Below are positions 1 through 13,740 of a DNA stretch of 64,000 bases, one piece after another. Made by a program: the position numbers and the translations under genes. The notes beneath the pieces were generated by a model, which was not told where the DNA came from, searched no databases, and saw only the letters and a program-made list of their open reading frames with translations. The stretch lies in contig BGZK01000088.1 in the NCBI GenBank assembly GCA_005406025.1, positions 620,001 through 684,000 of the forward strand. The letters are read 5' to 3'. This DNA comes from Eumeta japonica (Eukaryota > Arthropoda > Insecta > Lepidoptera > Psychidae). Every line of letters starts with the position of its first letter. Within the stretch, counting starts at the first letter, position 1.

Positions 1-710
1 AAGCTTTGTAACAGCATCTGCTTATTATAGTATTTTTCATCTCTGCGACATGCATCTTCTGCTCGTCACATTTTCTAACCGCCCAACACTCGGACCCATA
101 TAGCATAGCTGGTCTTACTGCCCTTTTGTACACAGTGTCTTTGGTTTTAATTTGCATTTTAGCATCACAGAGAACACCTAAGAACGACTTCCATTTAAGC
201 GACTCTGTTGAGAATCTTTAGTCTGTTCTATATATATCTTTCTGTGTTTGCCTTAATGTTAACTATGAATCCAAGGTACTTGAATTCTTGGACCCCATTC
301 ATGGGAGTTCATTGTGGGTGACACTTGTCTGTTGTTGTAGATGTCGGAGAAATCACAGTACATGTATTTGGTCTTCTGACGATTCATTCGCAAGCCTCTA
401 TTCTCCGAGGCTTTCCTTCATGCCTCCAGATTACTCTGCATTTCTAACAACGATTCCGTAATTGAGACTACAGCGTCGACGTATAAGTGTTCATGGAGTA
501 ATATTCTGTAGATTTTGGTAATGTTGGTGATATAATCCATTACAATGTTGAAAATCAGAGGGCTTAAAGTAGATCCTCGGTGGATTCCGACTTTCACCTC
601 GAAACTGCTGCTTCTTCCATCTTATAAAATCACCTGGGTTGGTTACGTTGCCATACATATCCTTCTCTGGCACTAGTTGGAACCTGTGTCTGCAATATTA
701 GTTGACATGG
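1..710 (-). mobile_element. RTE-like non-LTR retrotransposon, decayed reverse transcriptase fragment
   Basis: Translating the minus strand gives, in order, a reverse-transcriptase block VGIHRGSTLSPLIFNIVMDY (about 600-535), a degraded catalytic box LYVDAVV in place of the usual YADD (about 490-464), and downstream RPAMLYGSECWAVRK followed by EQKMHVAEM (about 117-40). The order and the LYGSECW-x-V / MHVAEM motifs are typical of the RTE group of LINEs. Frameshifts, stops and the loss of one catalytic Asp show it is dead. It runs off the left edge of the window, so its 3' end is not seen. Assignment to RTE is family knowledge; the relic state is read directly. Confidence 0.8.
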
Positions 711-790
711 TACTCTATCAAAGGCCTTTCCAGATCTTTAAAGACAAGGTGGAAATCTTTTTTCAGTCTTTACACTCGTAGTTACAATAT

Positions 791-2200
791 GTAAAATATA
801 TTGTGTACACAAATCTTGATTTTTAGTAGTATGTTACAATCCCCTGCGCGTAAACATACATTAACCTGATAACAATAGAAAAATAAAATATTTGTTAAAT
901 TGTTATATTTTCATTAAGGTAATATTATTAATTAATTTTTAATTTTTCCACAATTTTGAAACTAAATTTCTCAGTTTGGATTGCAGTCTTAATACCAATC
1001 ATTTTACGAAGGTTGATTAATATTATCAGCTATACAATTATATTATCTTGATCTCAATATGTCGCGAATAAGCTCATACGTTTATGCATGTGTTAATATC
1101 AATTTATGATAGATTTTAAATTATAAGCATCTATATCCTGAAACTTAGCTCAAATATATACATTTTAAATTAAATTTTATTAAAAATAACTATTTTTTTA
1201 ATTAAAATTCTAATTAGTCTCGAATGAATTATAAGTTTTGTTACTTAACTTTGTAGAAAATGATTTTATATTGTACTTCATTAATTGTCATTTATTTTAT
1301 CGAATTATCTTCTGAGATAAAATTGAAAGCAAAAATAAAGTTGATAAAAGAATTTTAGAAATACAAACAACTGGTATGACGAAAAGAAGACAACCAATCG
1401 AAATTGAATAATTAGATTTTGAAAATAATATTGTTATATTAAAAAAGATAGACATGAAGTTTGTAAGTCTAAGGAGTTTTCGTGTCCTTTAAGAAGAAAT
1501 AAATATTTGTTGTAAATTGCAAATAAACTCTTAAATTATTGGGCAGTTAACATTGACTTTAGCGAAACTGTATATCGCTTTTGAATGTTAAATACTGTAT
1601 GATTTAAAATTAATATTATAAACGGTTTCAAATTAAATGTTTTAAGAACACTATCGCGGCCTTAACATTCGTCGTGCCTACGTCGCGAATCGAATCATGT
1701 TATATTTTTCATTAGCAATTCATAAAAGTAAAGATCACGTTTACTGCTACTTTCATGTTAAATTCTTGAGCTATTGATTTTTTTTCAAGCAAATGCTAAT
1801 GGAAATCTGCGAAACTGATAAAAACGATAAAATACAATGTTGTACAAGACAATGCAATAAAACTTTTATAGATTACTATAATATATTAAAACCGTAATCA
1901 CTAGCTCCATCGGCTTATATGTAAAAACATGATTTTTTATGCAAATATTTCTAAAATTTTATGAGAAATAAATTTTTATAAGATTATTTCACATTAGTTA
2001 ATTTTTAAAATAAGTTGTCCGACCTCAAATTTTTCACAAAAATTATACATACTTGGCCAAAACATAAATGTAGCATTAATAAAAACAAATAATGAAATGT
2101 ATTTGTACGTTCTTTTTTTCAGGTGAAATCATTGGATTCATAAAAGTTATATTTTACACATAGAACAGGCAGAACCGAGAGAAAAATATAGTTAAGCATC
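791..2200. other. AT-rich sequence without recognised genes
   Basis: Long A/T runs with no open frame of useful length on either strand. I see no repeat or RNA gene here. Confidence 0.5.
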
Positions 2201-2204
2201 GAGA

Positions 2205-2585
2205 GCACATTCGGTCTGGAATCACAAATGTGTTCGGTGTCAAACTTTAGAAGAGAAACAGAATCGGAAAGAAAAATAAAAAATTAAACCATAATTTGAA
2301 AGCGAAAGCGTAATTGATATCGAAACTATGCATTAGATCGGAATCAATAACGATAGCGCAACTGAATGCAAGACTAGAATCGAAAAAAGAATAGGATCAA
2401 GATAGGAATTAAAAGAAATATCAGGATCAATGTTAAAAGTCGGACTGTGATCAAAACCAAAATAGACCGAGCTCATAACTGAGAATAACACTATGCTTAA
2501 AAGTGAGAATAGGACTACGGTCAAAATTAGAATTGGGGCTGGGTTTGTATTAAAATTAAAGTGAGATCAGGATCGATGGGGTCTA
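2205..2585. repeat. Degenerate short tandem repeat rich in GAATCG / GATCAAAA units
   Basis: Irregular units built on aatcgga, gatcaaaac and agactagaatcg recur roughly every 20-25 bases across the stretch. The short open frame inside it is an artefact of the repeat. Similar C/G-inverted versions (gatcccgat, gtctcgattt) appear near 12950, 28195, 39415, 40740 and 54185, suggesting one dispersed family. Confidence 0.55.
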
Positions 2586-2952
2586 GTTTTTATTATCCAC
2601 TGGAAGAATTTTGCGTACCAGTTAATGTTAACTATTTTTAGTTCGTTTATGATTGTGGTTACTGGTACACTAATGGACTTACATGTGATATAATTATCAC
2701 TAGGGAGGTAAAACTAATAAAAGTTGTAAGCTTCAGGATCTGAATTTGATAGAGAAATCCTTTGATGTGCTCAACATAGAGCGATTTAAGGAAAGTTTGG
2801 GTGAAGTCAAACAATATGATGAATTGTATAAGTTAACGAAATTTGTATTAGTAAAAAAACTATTAAAAGTTTGTGATGTAATTATGATAATAAATGTCAA
2901 TAAAAAAGATAATGGTAATAGTAGGTTTGGTGCTAATTTAAGAAATGTAGTA

Positions 2953-3305
2953 GTGAGTAAACTTTATTGTGGTAGAGCCACGCTTTTTTTAACTTGACTG
3001 CGGCATATAAATGGGCTGGAACTGGACAATGCAATACCACACTTTCACAGAATATAGGTGTAAAGTAATAGTTTTCGCTGTTCATTTCGTCCAATGCGTG
3101 AGATATCCGGTGGCCCACTCCCCTCCATCAGCCCATCCTGTATCCATCAGCCCACTCCTTCTTCCATCAGATATCTTAATCCTATCCAAGACGTTGGTAA
3201 CGCGCTGATAACTCCCTCGGAGTCGCGAGTGTTCATGAGCGGCGGTGACCGCATGTACTTCGGTGGCTCAAGTTTTCGTTTGCTTCTCAACAATGCTAGA
3301 TAAAA
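2953..3305 (+). mobile_element. Retroposon tail-type repeat, copy 1 of 3
   Basis: Begins with a ttattgtggta motif, then a TCACAGAATA-like block and a ggtggcccactcccc / catcagccca pyrimidine-rich segment, and ends with ctccctcggagtcgcg...gcggtgaccgc. The same order of blocks is seen at 18948-19215 and 20405-20660. I recognise it as a widespread lepidopteran SINE or LINE 3'-end repeat, but I cannot name the family. The short open frames inside it are not genes. Confidence 0.6.
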
Positions 3306-5819
3306 AAAAAGTATTGTTATGTACCTGATAATTAGTGCAGACCCATCACTATACGGTCCACAAAGGAATAAACTGACGAAGGGTTTGCGGAAATTACTGC
3401 CCTACAAATTTCCCTAGCGTCATAATTAAATTTCATATGAAAACTATTATTGTAAGCCTTGTAAATGAGATTGGAAGTAGGAACTGGGATGTACAGCGGG
3501 ATTTTAAAAAATTGACCCAGTTTTTGGCCTGTTAACCATCAACGCCAGTATTTTTGGCTAAAAGTCAAAAAATATAAAAATTGTGTTCTCTGAAAAGAGT
3601 ACGGTTGGAAAGAAGAGTTAATGGCCATGTCAGAGCCATAGTAGAGACTAAAGTAAAAAAGTATAGTGACGGAAGAAATATATGTCGTGAAACTGTGCGA
3701 TGGAAGGATCAGCAAGGAACATCATATAAAAAGTAATACCAAAAAATCTAATAACTGGAAAATCAAAAACGGAGTACCAACAAAATTCTGCATTAATGTT
3801 ATTCTCAAATATTATTTCACAAGTTTCTAATTGATCTCCTTTAATTTTGAATCAAAATCAATAGTTGGGACGTTAATTTGATGATTAACTGCTTCGTTAA
3901 TGTCGTAAAATATGTATTTGGCAGACTCGGGTCAATTAGCTTATGTATATTTATCTGCATAAATGTCAATGTTACAATTTACCAAGTTACGCATGCAGCG
4001 GATATATACCCAAATATATGGAATACAAATAAATAACTTTCTAAGCACTAAAATTATTGTTAACTGGTCTGGCTGCTGTTTTTCATTCTTTGATGGCACC
4101 AAACAAAAAAGATTATATATTAATTTTTTTACGTTTGTGTGTTTTTATATATGTATTATAATTTTTTATTTTGAGGATTCTCGCATTAATAGATTATTCT
4201 CAATTTCGCGAGCACAATAAGACTATGAGTTATGAATCTATTATTAATTAATAAGAATTTCTGGAATTAATCAAAAATTCGACATCACATAAACATCCCA
4301 ATTTTGAAAATCGAACTAAAAACATATCTTTTCCTATTTATCATTTTTTTACAGGAGGAGATAAAAGACAATTTTTTAGGCATGCATTCTTAATATTTTT
4401 CTTTCTTTTCATGCATAATTAGTACATGTTTCTATACATATTATACTTATTTGTCTATCACGAAGAATATTACTAATTTTGAACTAAAAAAAACAATATT
4501 CTCACACAGGACATAAGAGTAAGCATATTTCATGATTTAAAAAAATATGTTTAAAAAATTAAATTACTTTAATGTATCAAAGTAAACATACATATAATAG
4601 ATAAGTCACCTTGCAATACGCATGTAATAAAAACCTTACCGAATTTTCATTTATCGTTGGGCCAGGCTTTTTTTTCAAATTTGCATTCTAAATTTTCAAA
4701 TTTACGTTTCGTTACTACGGACTAACCTAAGAGTCTTTGAACTTTATTGTAAATATCCTCCTACCTAGGAAAACACAATAATTGTCATGTGCTGATGTCT
4801 GATCACACATTTTCTTATGATTTATTTGTTGGAAAACAAAAATATATTTTTTTAATTATAATAGAGTATTGAGATGCTCAACCGAACCTGTATTTATGAA
4901 ATAAATACAAAATCGCATACAATAAATTCATGGAACCAGCTAAATTTTTTTCAGTTACAATCTCTTGATTGCCGTACAAAATAAAAAAATTCTAACTATC
5001 ATTGCTTTTGTATAAGTCTGTCACGGCAAAGCGATAAAATCTTATTCTCTACGCGTTTGTATGGTGAACCCGCACATCCGGTTTTCAGTTTCCCTAGAGA
5101 GTCGTTTATTACGTAAGTCTCACAACAACCGATGCATACATCGAAAACGCGACTCATCTATGAATTGAAACCGAAATAGAAAAAAACTTAAAATAGAAAA
5201 AAAAATAGAAAAAAGTTTGAAAAACTTGTTTCTCGGAAACCTTGTGCCAATAAAGAAAATACGAGCTCGATCAAGTTGTCGCAAGTCGTAGCACAACTAG
5301 ACATGGAGTTCGACGTCCACAACAAAAAGTAGTCATTCGACATATTTTCCACAACAGCCTTGATTCAAGGATTCGGAATAGAGTCAAGTTTTTTCAGTGA
5401 AGTGTTTTTTTTTTGCCCTTTCTAAGGAAACCATAACACAAGTAAAGACGACTGACATGTAGATGAAGATTGACGACTAAGTAGTAAATAAAATATACGA
5501 TATGCTTAAAATTGCAATTTTAACAGAAAAAAAGAAAACAGAGTTCTATGTTCGCATCCCGTGTATAAGTAAGAAACGAATTAAAATATAGACCGCCTCA
5601 TAATTCCACTTTTACATAGAGTCCGACAGTTTCTTTTTCAATAATTCTCTGACAAATATTTTTGTCAGAATTTCCACACATGTGTTGTATGATACGATTA
5701 ACAGACAATTTCTGTCGTACATTTATGAAATTTTATGCACATGTTGGAATGTGATTAATTCAATATATTATTAGTATTTCGCGTTTATAAAGTTGTAATA
5801 AAATTATTCTTTAACTATT
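3306..5819. other. AT-rich intergenic DNA, nothing recognised
   Basis: About 2.5 kb without a convincing coding frame. Open frames here are short, start in low-complexity sequence and lack family motifs. Confidence 0.5.
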
Positions 5820-5839
5820 TTATATATGTATAGCTGCTA

Positions 5840-6535
5840 CCTATGTATAAATCTCTCATTCGATGTCAACTAGAGGATGCTGTTCCGATATGGAACCCAT
5901 GCTATGATAAATATAAGGATATCATAGAAATGGTACAAAAAAGATTCTCGAGACCAATCCACTTCAGGTGTCGCTCTGTTAGACTTTCATACGTGTTTCT
6001 ACTGGAGGAATATAATATATCGAACTTAAGGTCCAGACGTCTCCAGCTCGACGCTATGTTATTGTATTTATGCGACAACAAATAAGCACAGCTTTAATTG
6101 GCATGTGTGCTGTCGTGTTACTTACCGAGCCCAGCAAAGAGAAGCTCGGGCTCACAAGCTGTTTGCTATTGACCGCTGTCGTACTGTAGCTGGCAGACGG
6201 TCTCCGATGCGTCGCCTCGTAGACGCTTACAACACTTATTTTAACGCCATCGATATCATCGCGTCGACTGTTGGAATCTTCAAAGAAAATAATTTTCCTA
6301 TCTTAAGCAGCCCGTTTGATGTTTGAACTTCTCTGTATGATGTTCCACGTTATTCCGTATGTATTTTATTTTTTAGCACGTAAGATCTTAAATATGAATA
6401 ATAGTTCTTCGTGATTCACGATGTTAGTAATGTGCACATATATAGCTACATATACTCCTTTTTACATTAGCAATTTTCGTATATCACTGTTCGTAAACCC
6501 AAATAAAGAAATAAATAAATAAAATAAACAAAATC
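5840..6535 (+). mobile_element. 5'-truncated Jockey/CR1-type LINE, 3' end of reverse transcriptase with tail
   Basis: The plus strand encodes the C-terminal part of a Jockey-type ORF2: a segment SLIRCQLEDAVPIWNPCYDK followed by MVQKRF, the equivalent of the usual R-S-x-LEYA-x-x-WNP block. After stops and a frame change comes a second block at 6105-6326 (AIDRCRTVAGRRSPMRRLVDAYNTYFNAIDI), matching the usual last residues of the ORF. The copy ends in an A-rich tail of aaataaag/aaataaat units at about 6502-6535, the hallmark of target-primed insertion. Only the last few hundred bases are present, as expected of a 5'-truncated insertion. Confidence 0.8.
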
Positions 6536-7940
6536 CAATATTTATTTAGTGCGTTTAATGGTACTTATAATGTAGATATGTATAAATCTAGTCATAAATT
6601 CTAAAACATAGTTAGCATATATAATCTTATGATTGCGTGATTGGCACAGTCGGTTGTTACCTTATCTGCTATTTTGGGTGCATAAGTTTCATTCCCACAC
6701 AAAACGAATATTTATTTAATTAAAAATTAGTTTTATCTTGAGGCTGACTGTTTTATTAAAAAAAAAACCATTTATGTATTGTATTAACTGATACCCATAA
6801 TACAAGCTTTATTGCATAGTTAGAGATCAGATGGTACTGCATGTGTATCCGAAGATATTACTATTTTTAAGATATCTTGAACGGTGTCAGGCCACACTTA
6901 TGTGAAACTTATAAAGTCTTTTACACAATTTCAAAAAATATGCCGTAATGATAATAATAAAATGACCGACCAAGGCTAGAAAATGTCCAAACACTGGGAT
7001 GCCCGTGGGATGCTAATGGGCGATGGCCCATTGCACAAAAACGGACGTGGGAAAAAGATCAAACAATCTAGTGTAGGTACTGTAAGTGGTAGTAGGAATA
7101 AGAAGTACTGAAAGGGATTTTTTTCCTCTCCTGTCGCACATAGGTGACAGCCTTTGTGTGCCTTTTCTTAGTTTTATATATCGTCTTTTGTGCAGTCTTT
7201 CAATCAGATTTGGCAGGTTATTTGCTTTTTTCTGATTATTTCATTTTTTATCTATCTTTTTTTTCTTTTTTTATAGTATTCTTATGTACTATACTTAATT
7301 TACTTTACATGTCCTTCTAAACTCTAAACAATTTCATTATTCTACTTAACACTAAATACAGTATACATTAGCAATTAACAAATTTGCTTTAAAACTTTAT
7401 ACAATTTCTGGTCTAATTAAGCATATTTAATAAGCAAAACTTTCTTATCTTAATACATCTTTGTATATATCAATTATCGTTTAGCTTAAACTTAAACTAT
7501 CATAAGTCTTAACCTGCCAAACTCTAGTGCTACACTTGTAATTTTAAGTACTCAACAGAATATGTAAGTACGACTGTCTGTCAAAAATTTTTGCTTCAAG
7601 GATTTGGCATTACTTGTTTCATCTTTATTTCTGGTGTAAATCGTGGACATGTTCATCATGTTGCTGTTTTTTACCACACTTTCGCAGTAAGTGAGAAATA
7701 TTTTTCTAGTTTCGTTTGTTTAGTTTCGTCAGGGAAGTTTTGCTTCACAATTCTGACGCCGGTGTCCGCCACTTCTTTAGAAGGAATAGACATTCTTTCA
7801 AAAGGTACAGTATATATTGGACCTTGTTGGTGACGCATGCACAGTACGGCGAATTATTCAGCTTCAACCTATGTAAGTACTAAGAGAATCCGCTATATTC
7901 ATTTAAGGTTTGCGCTGAAAATGACGTCATCTAGATCCGT
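6536..7940. other. AT-rich intergenic DNA
   Basis: No coding region supported. A T-rich stretch lies at 7230-7290. The segment 6960-7100 is less AT-rich and may be an old repeat, but I cannot place it. Confidence 0.4.
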
Positions 7941-7944
7941 GAAA

Positions 7945-8216
7945 GGACGCTGTACGCCGAGGACGAGTCCAGGATGAGATTCCTAAAGAAGGCCTTGTAT
8001 ACAATCCTTTGATATCGCTTTCCTAAGCTCCCTTCTGACATGCCGATCACGACTTCTCGCTAGGAAGTGCCTTTCTCGCAGGTAACTCACCACCATGCGG
8101 TAGAGGCTTACTGGACATTTTTGCGTGAGCAGCTGGTTCTTCATGACCGGCCACTACGCATTGTCAAAGGCTCTCTTGGTATCAAATGACATATTAAGAA
8201 AGCCTTCGACAATGTG
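7945..8216 (-). mobile_element. R1-clade LINE reverse transcriptase fragment
   Basis: The minus strand reads SFDTKRAFDNAWWPVMKNQL, then CPVSLYRMVVSYLRER, then SKDCIQGLL. This matches the conserved start of the R1-type reverse transcriptase domain (D-x-K-x-AFDN-x-WWP ... S-x-L-x-R ... G-CIQGS). Several frameshifts and stops show it is a relic. No flanking R1 sequence is clear beyond about 270 bp. Confidence 0.75.
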
Positions 8217-11200
8217 CGGACGTCGGCCACGAGGAACCAATTGAAAAATTAAAGGACTTATGATTCATTAACACCTATTGGCTGGAACAGTTTAGTGCTG
8301 CATTACGTTCCCCTGGCGAACGTCATTCGACTCAATTCCAGGCAAATAATATCATGTCCAAATAGGAAAGGTAAGCGAATCCAGTGACGGAGAGCAGAAG
8401 TACTAAGTCACCAGGAGTTAGTAGACACCAGAAGAAGGAACAATATCGAAGCCTGGTGCAAAAACGTGACTAATAAAGAAATTTCCAAGCGTGCAAAGCC
8501 ACTTAAAAAGTAATGTTTTGGTTACATACATATTACTAATTAATATTACATATTATATTTAATATTACATATCGATATTTGAAGCGTTCTGTTTTCTTTT
8601 GGAAAAGGTCAATTTTTTAAATATTTATTTGTTCTATCAAAGTAATGAGAAAAATTAACGAATATGAAAAACAATTTTATTTGTGTCGCTTATTACAATT
8701 TCCATAAATTATAAAAAAAAATTGTTTTCGATATTAATAAACTTATTTTTAAGAGAAAGATTTAATACAAAATTAAATACGTAATAATGTATTTTAAAAC
8801 GGAATACTAACATACAGCAAATTCACAAGTTACATAAATCACGTCAATACAGAAAGCAGATAGGCGCAGCAGTGATTGATTACAAAAACATTGTAACTTG
8901 AGAATCGTTGGAACTAGTAAAAATTGATCCTTAAATAAAATCTAAAAAAAGTCACTATATTTTTTTAAATTATTTAATATTTTACATGCCAGAAAGTTAA
9001 TTTAAAGCATCCTGTACTAGTAATTATTCCGTATAATATCACATTTAAAGTATTTTATTATTAACATATTTGCTATATATTTTGTATTTTAGCCTCAAAT
9101 GGAATACCCACATCAAAAATAAGAGAGACGAGCAGTGCCGTAAATAGGGCGGTGCCATCAGTGCCCAGGCACTGGGCGTAGACTTTAGGGGCGCAAGAAT
9201 GGCCAGACCAGGCAAGACTATTATTTTTTCGGTTTGCTCCTGGTAAGTCCCCGCTGCGCCCCTAGTGTTTGATTCCAACACACACGTACCTACATACCAG
9301 TATCATCAAAAACGTCTGTTGTTGTTGTGTAGTTTTGAATAATCTTTGCAAATATTTTCGAAAAAATGCTTTTTCACCAATTCATACTTAAACGCAATTT
9401 ATATTATGTTACCTTCCTTATTCAAAACTCTACCATACAGAGTATGTAAAATTAAATTAATTTACAGCTTACTGAAACTTTGCAGGCTGTTATTTTATTA
9501 TAGAAGTACGAAGACCAAAGTGGCCCAAAAATTAAATGTTAAGCATCAGGGTGGGCAATGCATTTGCACTAGTGAACTTGCGTTTGAGTTTTAGTGAGTG
9601 AGAGACAGTGGGTAATATAATAGGCGAAGGGTCCACTTAAATAGCCCGTCTGTTTGTTTGTCCACGTCAGTTTAGTTTTTAAAAAAATTACATTTTTCTT
9701 CCAAAATATCAGATAATTAGTCCATCCACACCAAGGTGCTTGTGCTTTATTTTATCACCCTGAATGAAATAAAATAGGCCTGTTGCTCTAGCTAGGGTAC
9801 CTATAATATCTAAAAAAAAAGTATGTGTCCGATTCACACACGATAGAAGTGAAACTTCAGTAAATCGACAAAAGAATGAGATGAATATATATAACAAGGG
9901 TAGAATAATTACATAGTTTATTTGTTTAAAAATGAAAATATTTCGATTAACTTTAAAAGATATTTTATATTTTATTTAACATATGTTATTTAATTTTAAT
10001 TTCGTTTTCATTTTTTTTTTGTCGATATTGACGACACATTTCGGCATTAGTTTTCGGCATCTTATTAAATTTATTATTTAGCACAACAAGATATAAAAAT
10101 ACTCACAAACACTGTTAAATAATAACACACCACGCTGACTTCTTACTAAAAAGCTGTAATACGCAGCCGCATACAGTGTACAGTAGTATTAGCTCACGTA
10201 CTTTTCACATATACTAACACATTTCACGTTAAATGCTCAAATACAAGCAAGTACTAAACAGTGTGCAATATACATACACACCGACATTTGCACTCTCGCT
10301 CTGTCCTACACATTTTTGTATTTGTGTCTCTTACCTGTCGTTTTTTCCGTTGCATTCGGTTTGTAATCACAACGATTCTATAGAAGTTTTACTTCAATAA
10401 GGGCGCAGTTATAGAAGCTGGCACAGGGTGCAGAAAAGGCTATTTACAGGACAGGAGACAAGATGAATGGAAGGTTCAAAAAGTTGTACTGGCTCAGGTG
10501 TCGAAACTTTCCTCTTTCTGTAGACAACAAACTTCTAATTTAAATTTCTTTCTTCAATCCAGTCTAGACCCATGGCATACAACGTCTATGAAACAATTCC
10601 GCGGCACAGAGACCGATATACAGACTGCCGGACGAGGCACTCTAACCCACTTGCAGCGGAGCTGCTTGACACTTCCAAAATGGTGAAATTATTCTTCAAA
10701 ATCAACGAATATGCCGCAAACTGATTTTGATGAAATAAAACTTTTATATTACCCCAAGCTACGCTGCCTTTGTTTATGAAAACCTCATCAAATTTCGCCT
10801 AGTAATGTTAAAGATTAGCGCATTGACAATGACAAACAAAAACATAAACAATCTGTTTTAAAACATTCATACTCTATTCTGTTGCACTTCGCACTTCATC
10901 CACTTTTGATTTTTCGAAAATACTGTTAACGTATACAAATGATGATTCTACAGTTTTAAATTGTGATCAGAGTCTTTCTAAGATAATAATATAAAATTTA
11001 ATAAATCGCAGTCCATCAAAATTTCTTTATGTGGTTGCGTACAATATATTAATAAATGAATCATGAAGTATTCTTACTTCCTTTTACGAATTATGTAGTA
11101 GTCTTTTGTCAAATTCAAATTCAAGTATATCTTCATTTTATAGGTTATGAATAACACTTGAAATACGTCACAGTTTATTCTGAAATTATATTTCACTGTG

Positions 11201-12872
11201 TAGGTTTCTGTTAAATACCTAGTTAACCTAAAAAAAAGCTATTGATCCGTTTTTTCAGGGACGCCCAAATACATTTACGGACACCGCATATAATTATGAA
11301 CCCTGAACGACGAGCTAGTTTTGCTTTATGCTCTCTTCTACCGTTCGAGCATATCATATAATCATATAATGGATAAACTTTTAATTTACATATGAGAGAA
11401 TATTCAAACATAAATACTTATGTTAAAAAATTGTCAATGATACAAACTAGGAATTCCTGCATTGCTAATGGATATGTTAATCCGTTGGCTGTCGTTCTTA
11501 TTGCATAATAACTATAATTTAAGAGTCAAATTTGTGTATATATGCTGTTCGTTACGTATAATAACAAAAAAAGTAACCGAAATTGCCATGTTATAGATTC
11601 TAATAACATTTGATCGTTTTATTCTCAAATTATTTTGATAGGTTATTTTTTGCAACTGTTCGCTGTAGTCCTAAATAATACAAAAAAAACGTAACCATTA
11701 CTTCTAATGTATTACTCATTTTACTAGTAATACATGAATCAGTACAATGGAATTCAAGAACATAAAAATGTTCCCCATGGAAAAGCACATACAGACCCAG
11801 CCGTGCAGCCTAATTGTATTTAAAAATTATTATTTTCAGTTAACTTACACAGTTTTAATATAGTATCTTGCGTTTACTCCAAGTAAATTTAAAAACGAAA
11901 CGCGTTCCGTTAAAAAGAGTTGCAGTGTGTTTCTCATGAGACCGATTCGAAAGTGCTCGGCAGTAGGTCGATGAGCCACGTTGAAGCCCTTTTAAGGAGA
12001 TCGGCAATATTTAAAAGAAAAAACACACCTTGAAACGTGAAAGTTTTTTCACATATATTTCATAGTCGTCGGTGTTATGAAAGACGCAACTAAATAAATT
12101 TTAATGCAATTAATATATGTGCATTTATTTTTATAAATAAAGCATAATTACGATTTTTTCTCTTACAACGAGTTTGGTATCGTAATTATTTATAGCCCGG
12201 CTTTTGTGCAATTCATAACATAAATTTTCTACGAATATATGAATGTTGTCCATGTAATAAAACACATCGTAGATTTTTTAAGCATAAAACGACCTACAAA
12301 ATTTATTTATCAAAAAAATTTATTTAGTGTCACTTGTCACCGTTTCTGTCTGTATGTTTGTAATAAAAGCGTATCTCATTTGACAGCAGGAGAGAAAACG
12401 AGGGTGTTACACACTTTTATTTGAGAACATGTCACAGTGCTAAGTACGCAAAGATTTGATAAATGCTATGAAATTTTAAGCTTTGAAAGTATATGATTCT
12501 GGTATGAAATAAATTTCACAAAAACGAAGGACTTCGTTGTCGGTCAAAGAATAAAATATAGAAAAGGGCTTGTTTACAATCGAAATAAATGGTTTTTGAA
12601 ATTTTTATTTCTCTTTTAAATAAAAATGTGTATTAAAAAAAAGTTATTTTATTTCATATAAATATTACTCAAAAGAATATAGAAAACCGGAGCTTTTTTT
12701 TAAATTAACATGAAACATATTAACATGAAGCAAATGGTTATTTAAAACACATTATGTGCTATAACTAGATTTCGCCTGCATTTTTGCCGCATGAATGGAT
12801 TCTTTCGTCTCTTATTCTATCGTCTACTTGTATCGGTCACTCTGTCCACCACGATCTTACTTTGAATATTAA
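8217..12872. other. Intergenic DNA with unclassified old repeats
   Basis: No supported gene. Pieces that look repetitive but unassigned are 9120-9270 (a GC-richer patch), 10100-10400 (CpG- and CA-containing) and 11113-11180 (a tcaaattcaaattcaa-type fragment that resembles a common lepidopteran dispersed repeat). Confidence 0.35.
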
Positions 12873-12948
12873 GGGCCATCCATAAATTATAAGGTCTTTG
12901 ATCCCCTTCCCCTAACCGTCCTTGTGTGAGGTAATTTATGGATGGCCC
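12873..12948. mobile_element. Small inverted-repeat element (MITE relic) with perfect 17-bp termini
   Basis: The left end GGGCCATCCATAAATTA (12873-12889) is the exact reverse complement of the right end TAATTTATGGATGGCCC (12932-12948), with only 42 bases between. This terminal sequence recurs in many insect genomes as a short non-autonomous DNA element with a C/T-rich core; that statement is from memory. The copy is very short and probably internally deleted. Confidence 0.7.
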
Positions 12949-13740
12949 CGTAGTCCCGATTTCAATCTCAATTCATTCACGATATCATTCCCAGTCTCGA
13001 TTTAACACTATTCTGATCAAATCATCCCAGAGCGAAGTATACTCCAACTACGAAAACTGACGTACCTGCCGCCACTGGATATCATGAAAAAACCTCGCAA
13101 GCCTTATCTACTTATTAAAAACGGAAGAGATATCTGTAAAGCTCTAAAGTGACAAAAATGACAAAAATATGGTCAAAACAATTAATGAAGCCGAACTCCG
13201 GTCATTGTTCCGTCATTGTCTCCGGATGACCGGCGCCTGCGCGCGGTCGTAAACTCGACGCAGTATTACGTCAGCCGAACAAAACTTTTACTGAACGAAG
13301 CGGACGCGGAGAAAAAAATCTACTTTCACTCGTTCTTATACGTTTTCGAAACGGATACGTATGTATTTACGTCACGTCAAACGAAATCAAACTCAATTTA
13401 CTGGTTATAAAGTTCAAATCGTTTTACTAAGTTTCGGTTCAAAAGTTTATACGGATACAAACAGCGCCATCTCCGGCAACAGGTAAAACAATGTCGGGGT
13501 CAGAGACTCACGCGACGTGCGGTGGTCCTGATGAATGATTTCCTTACAGATTATTTATCATAATTATTTATGACAAACATAGTTTCATGTTATTTACCGA
13601 ATCTCTGGGATTTCTTCAGCTGCAAAAAAATTTCGTATCCAAAGATGGCGTTTAATTAAAAAAAAAAATTAATCGCAATAATTTCCTTAATTAAAAGTTC
13701 ATATCACGTAGTATATATAAGAATATTATTTACGTGGTAC
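12949..13740. other. Intergenic DNA with a CpG-richer patch at 13190-13520
   Basis: The patch contains a 64-codon open frame (13216-13410) without family features and a gcgccatct motif common in insect transposon debris. I do not regard it as a gene. Confidence 0.35.
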
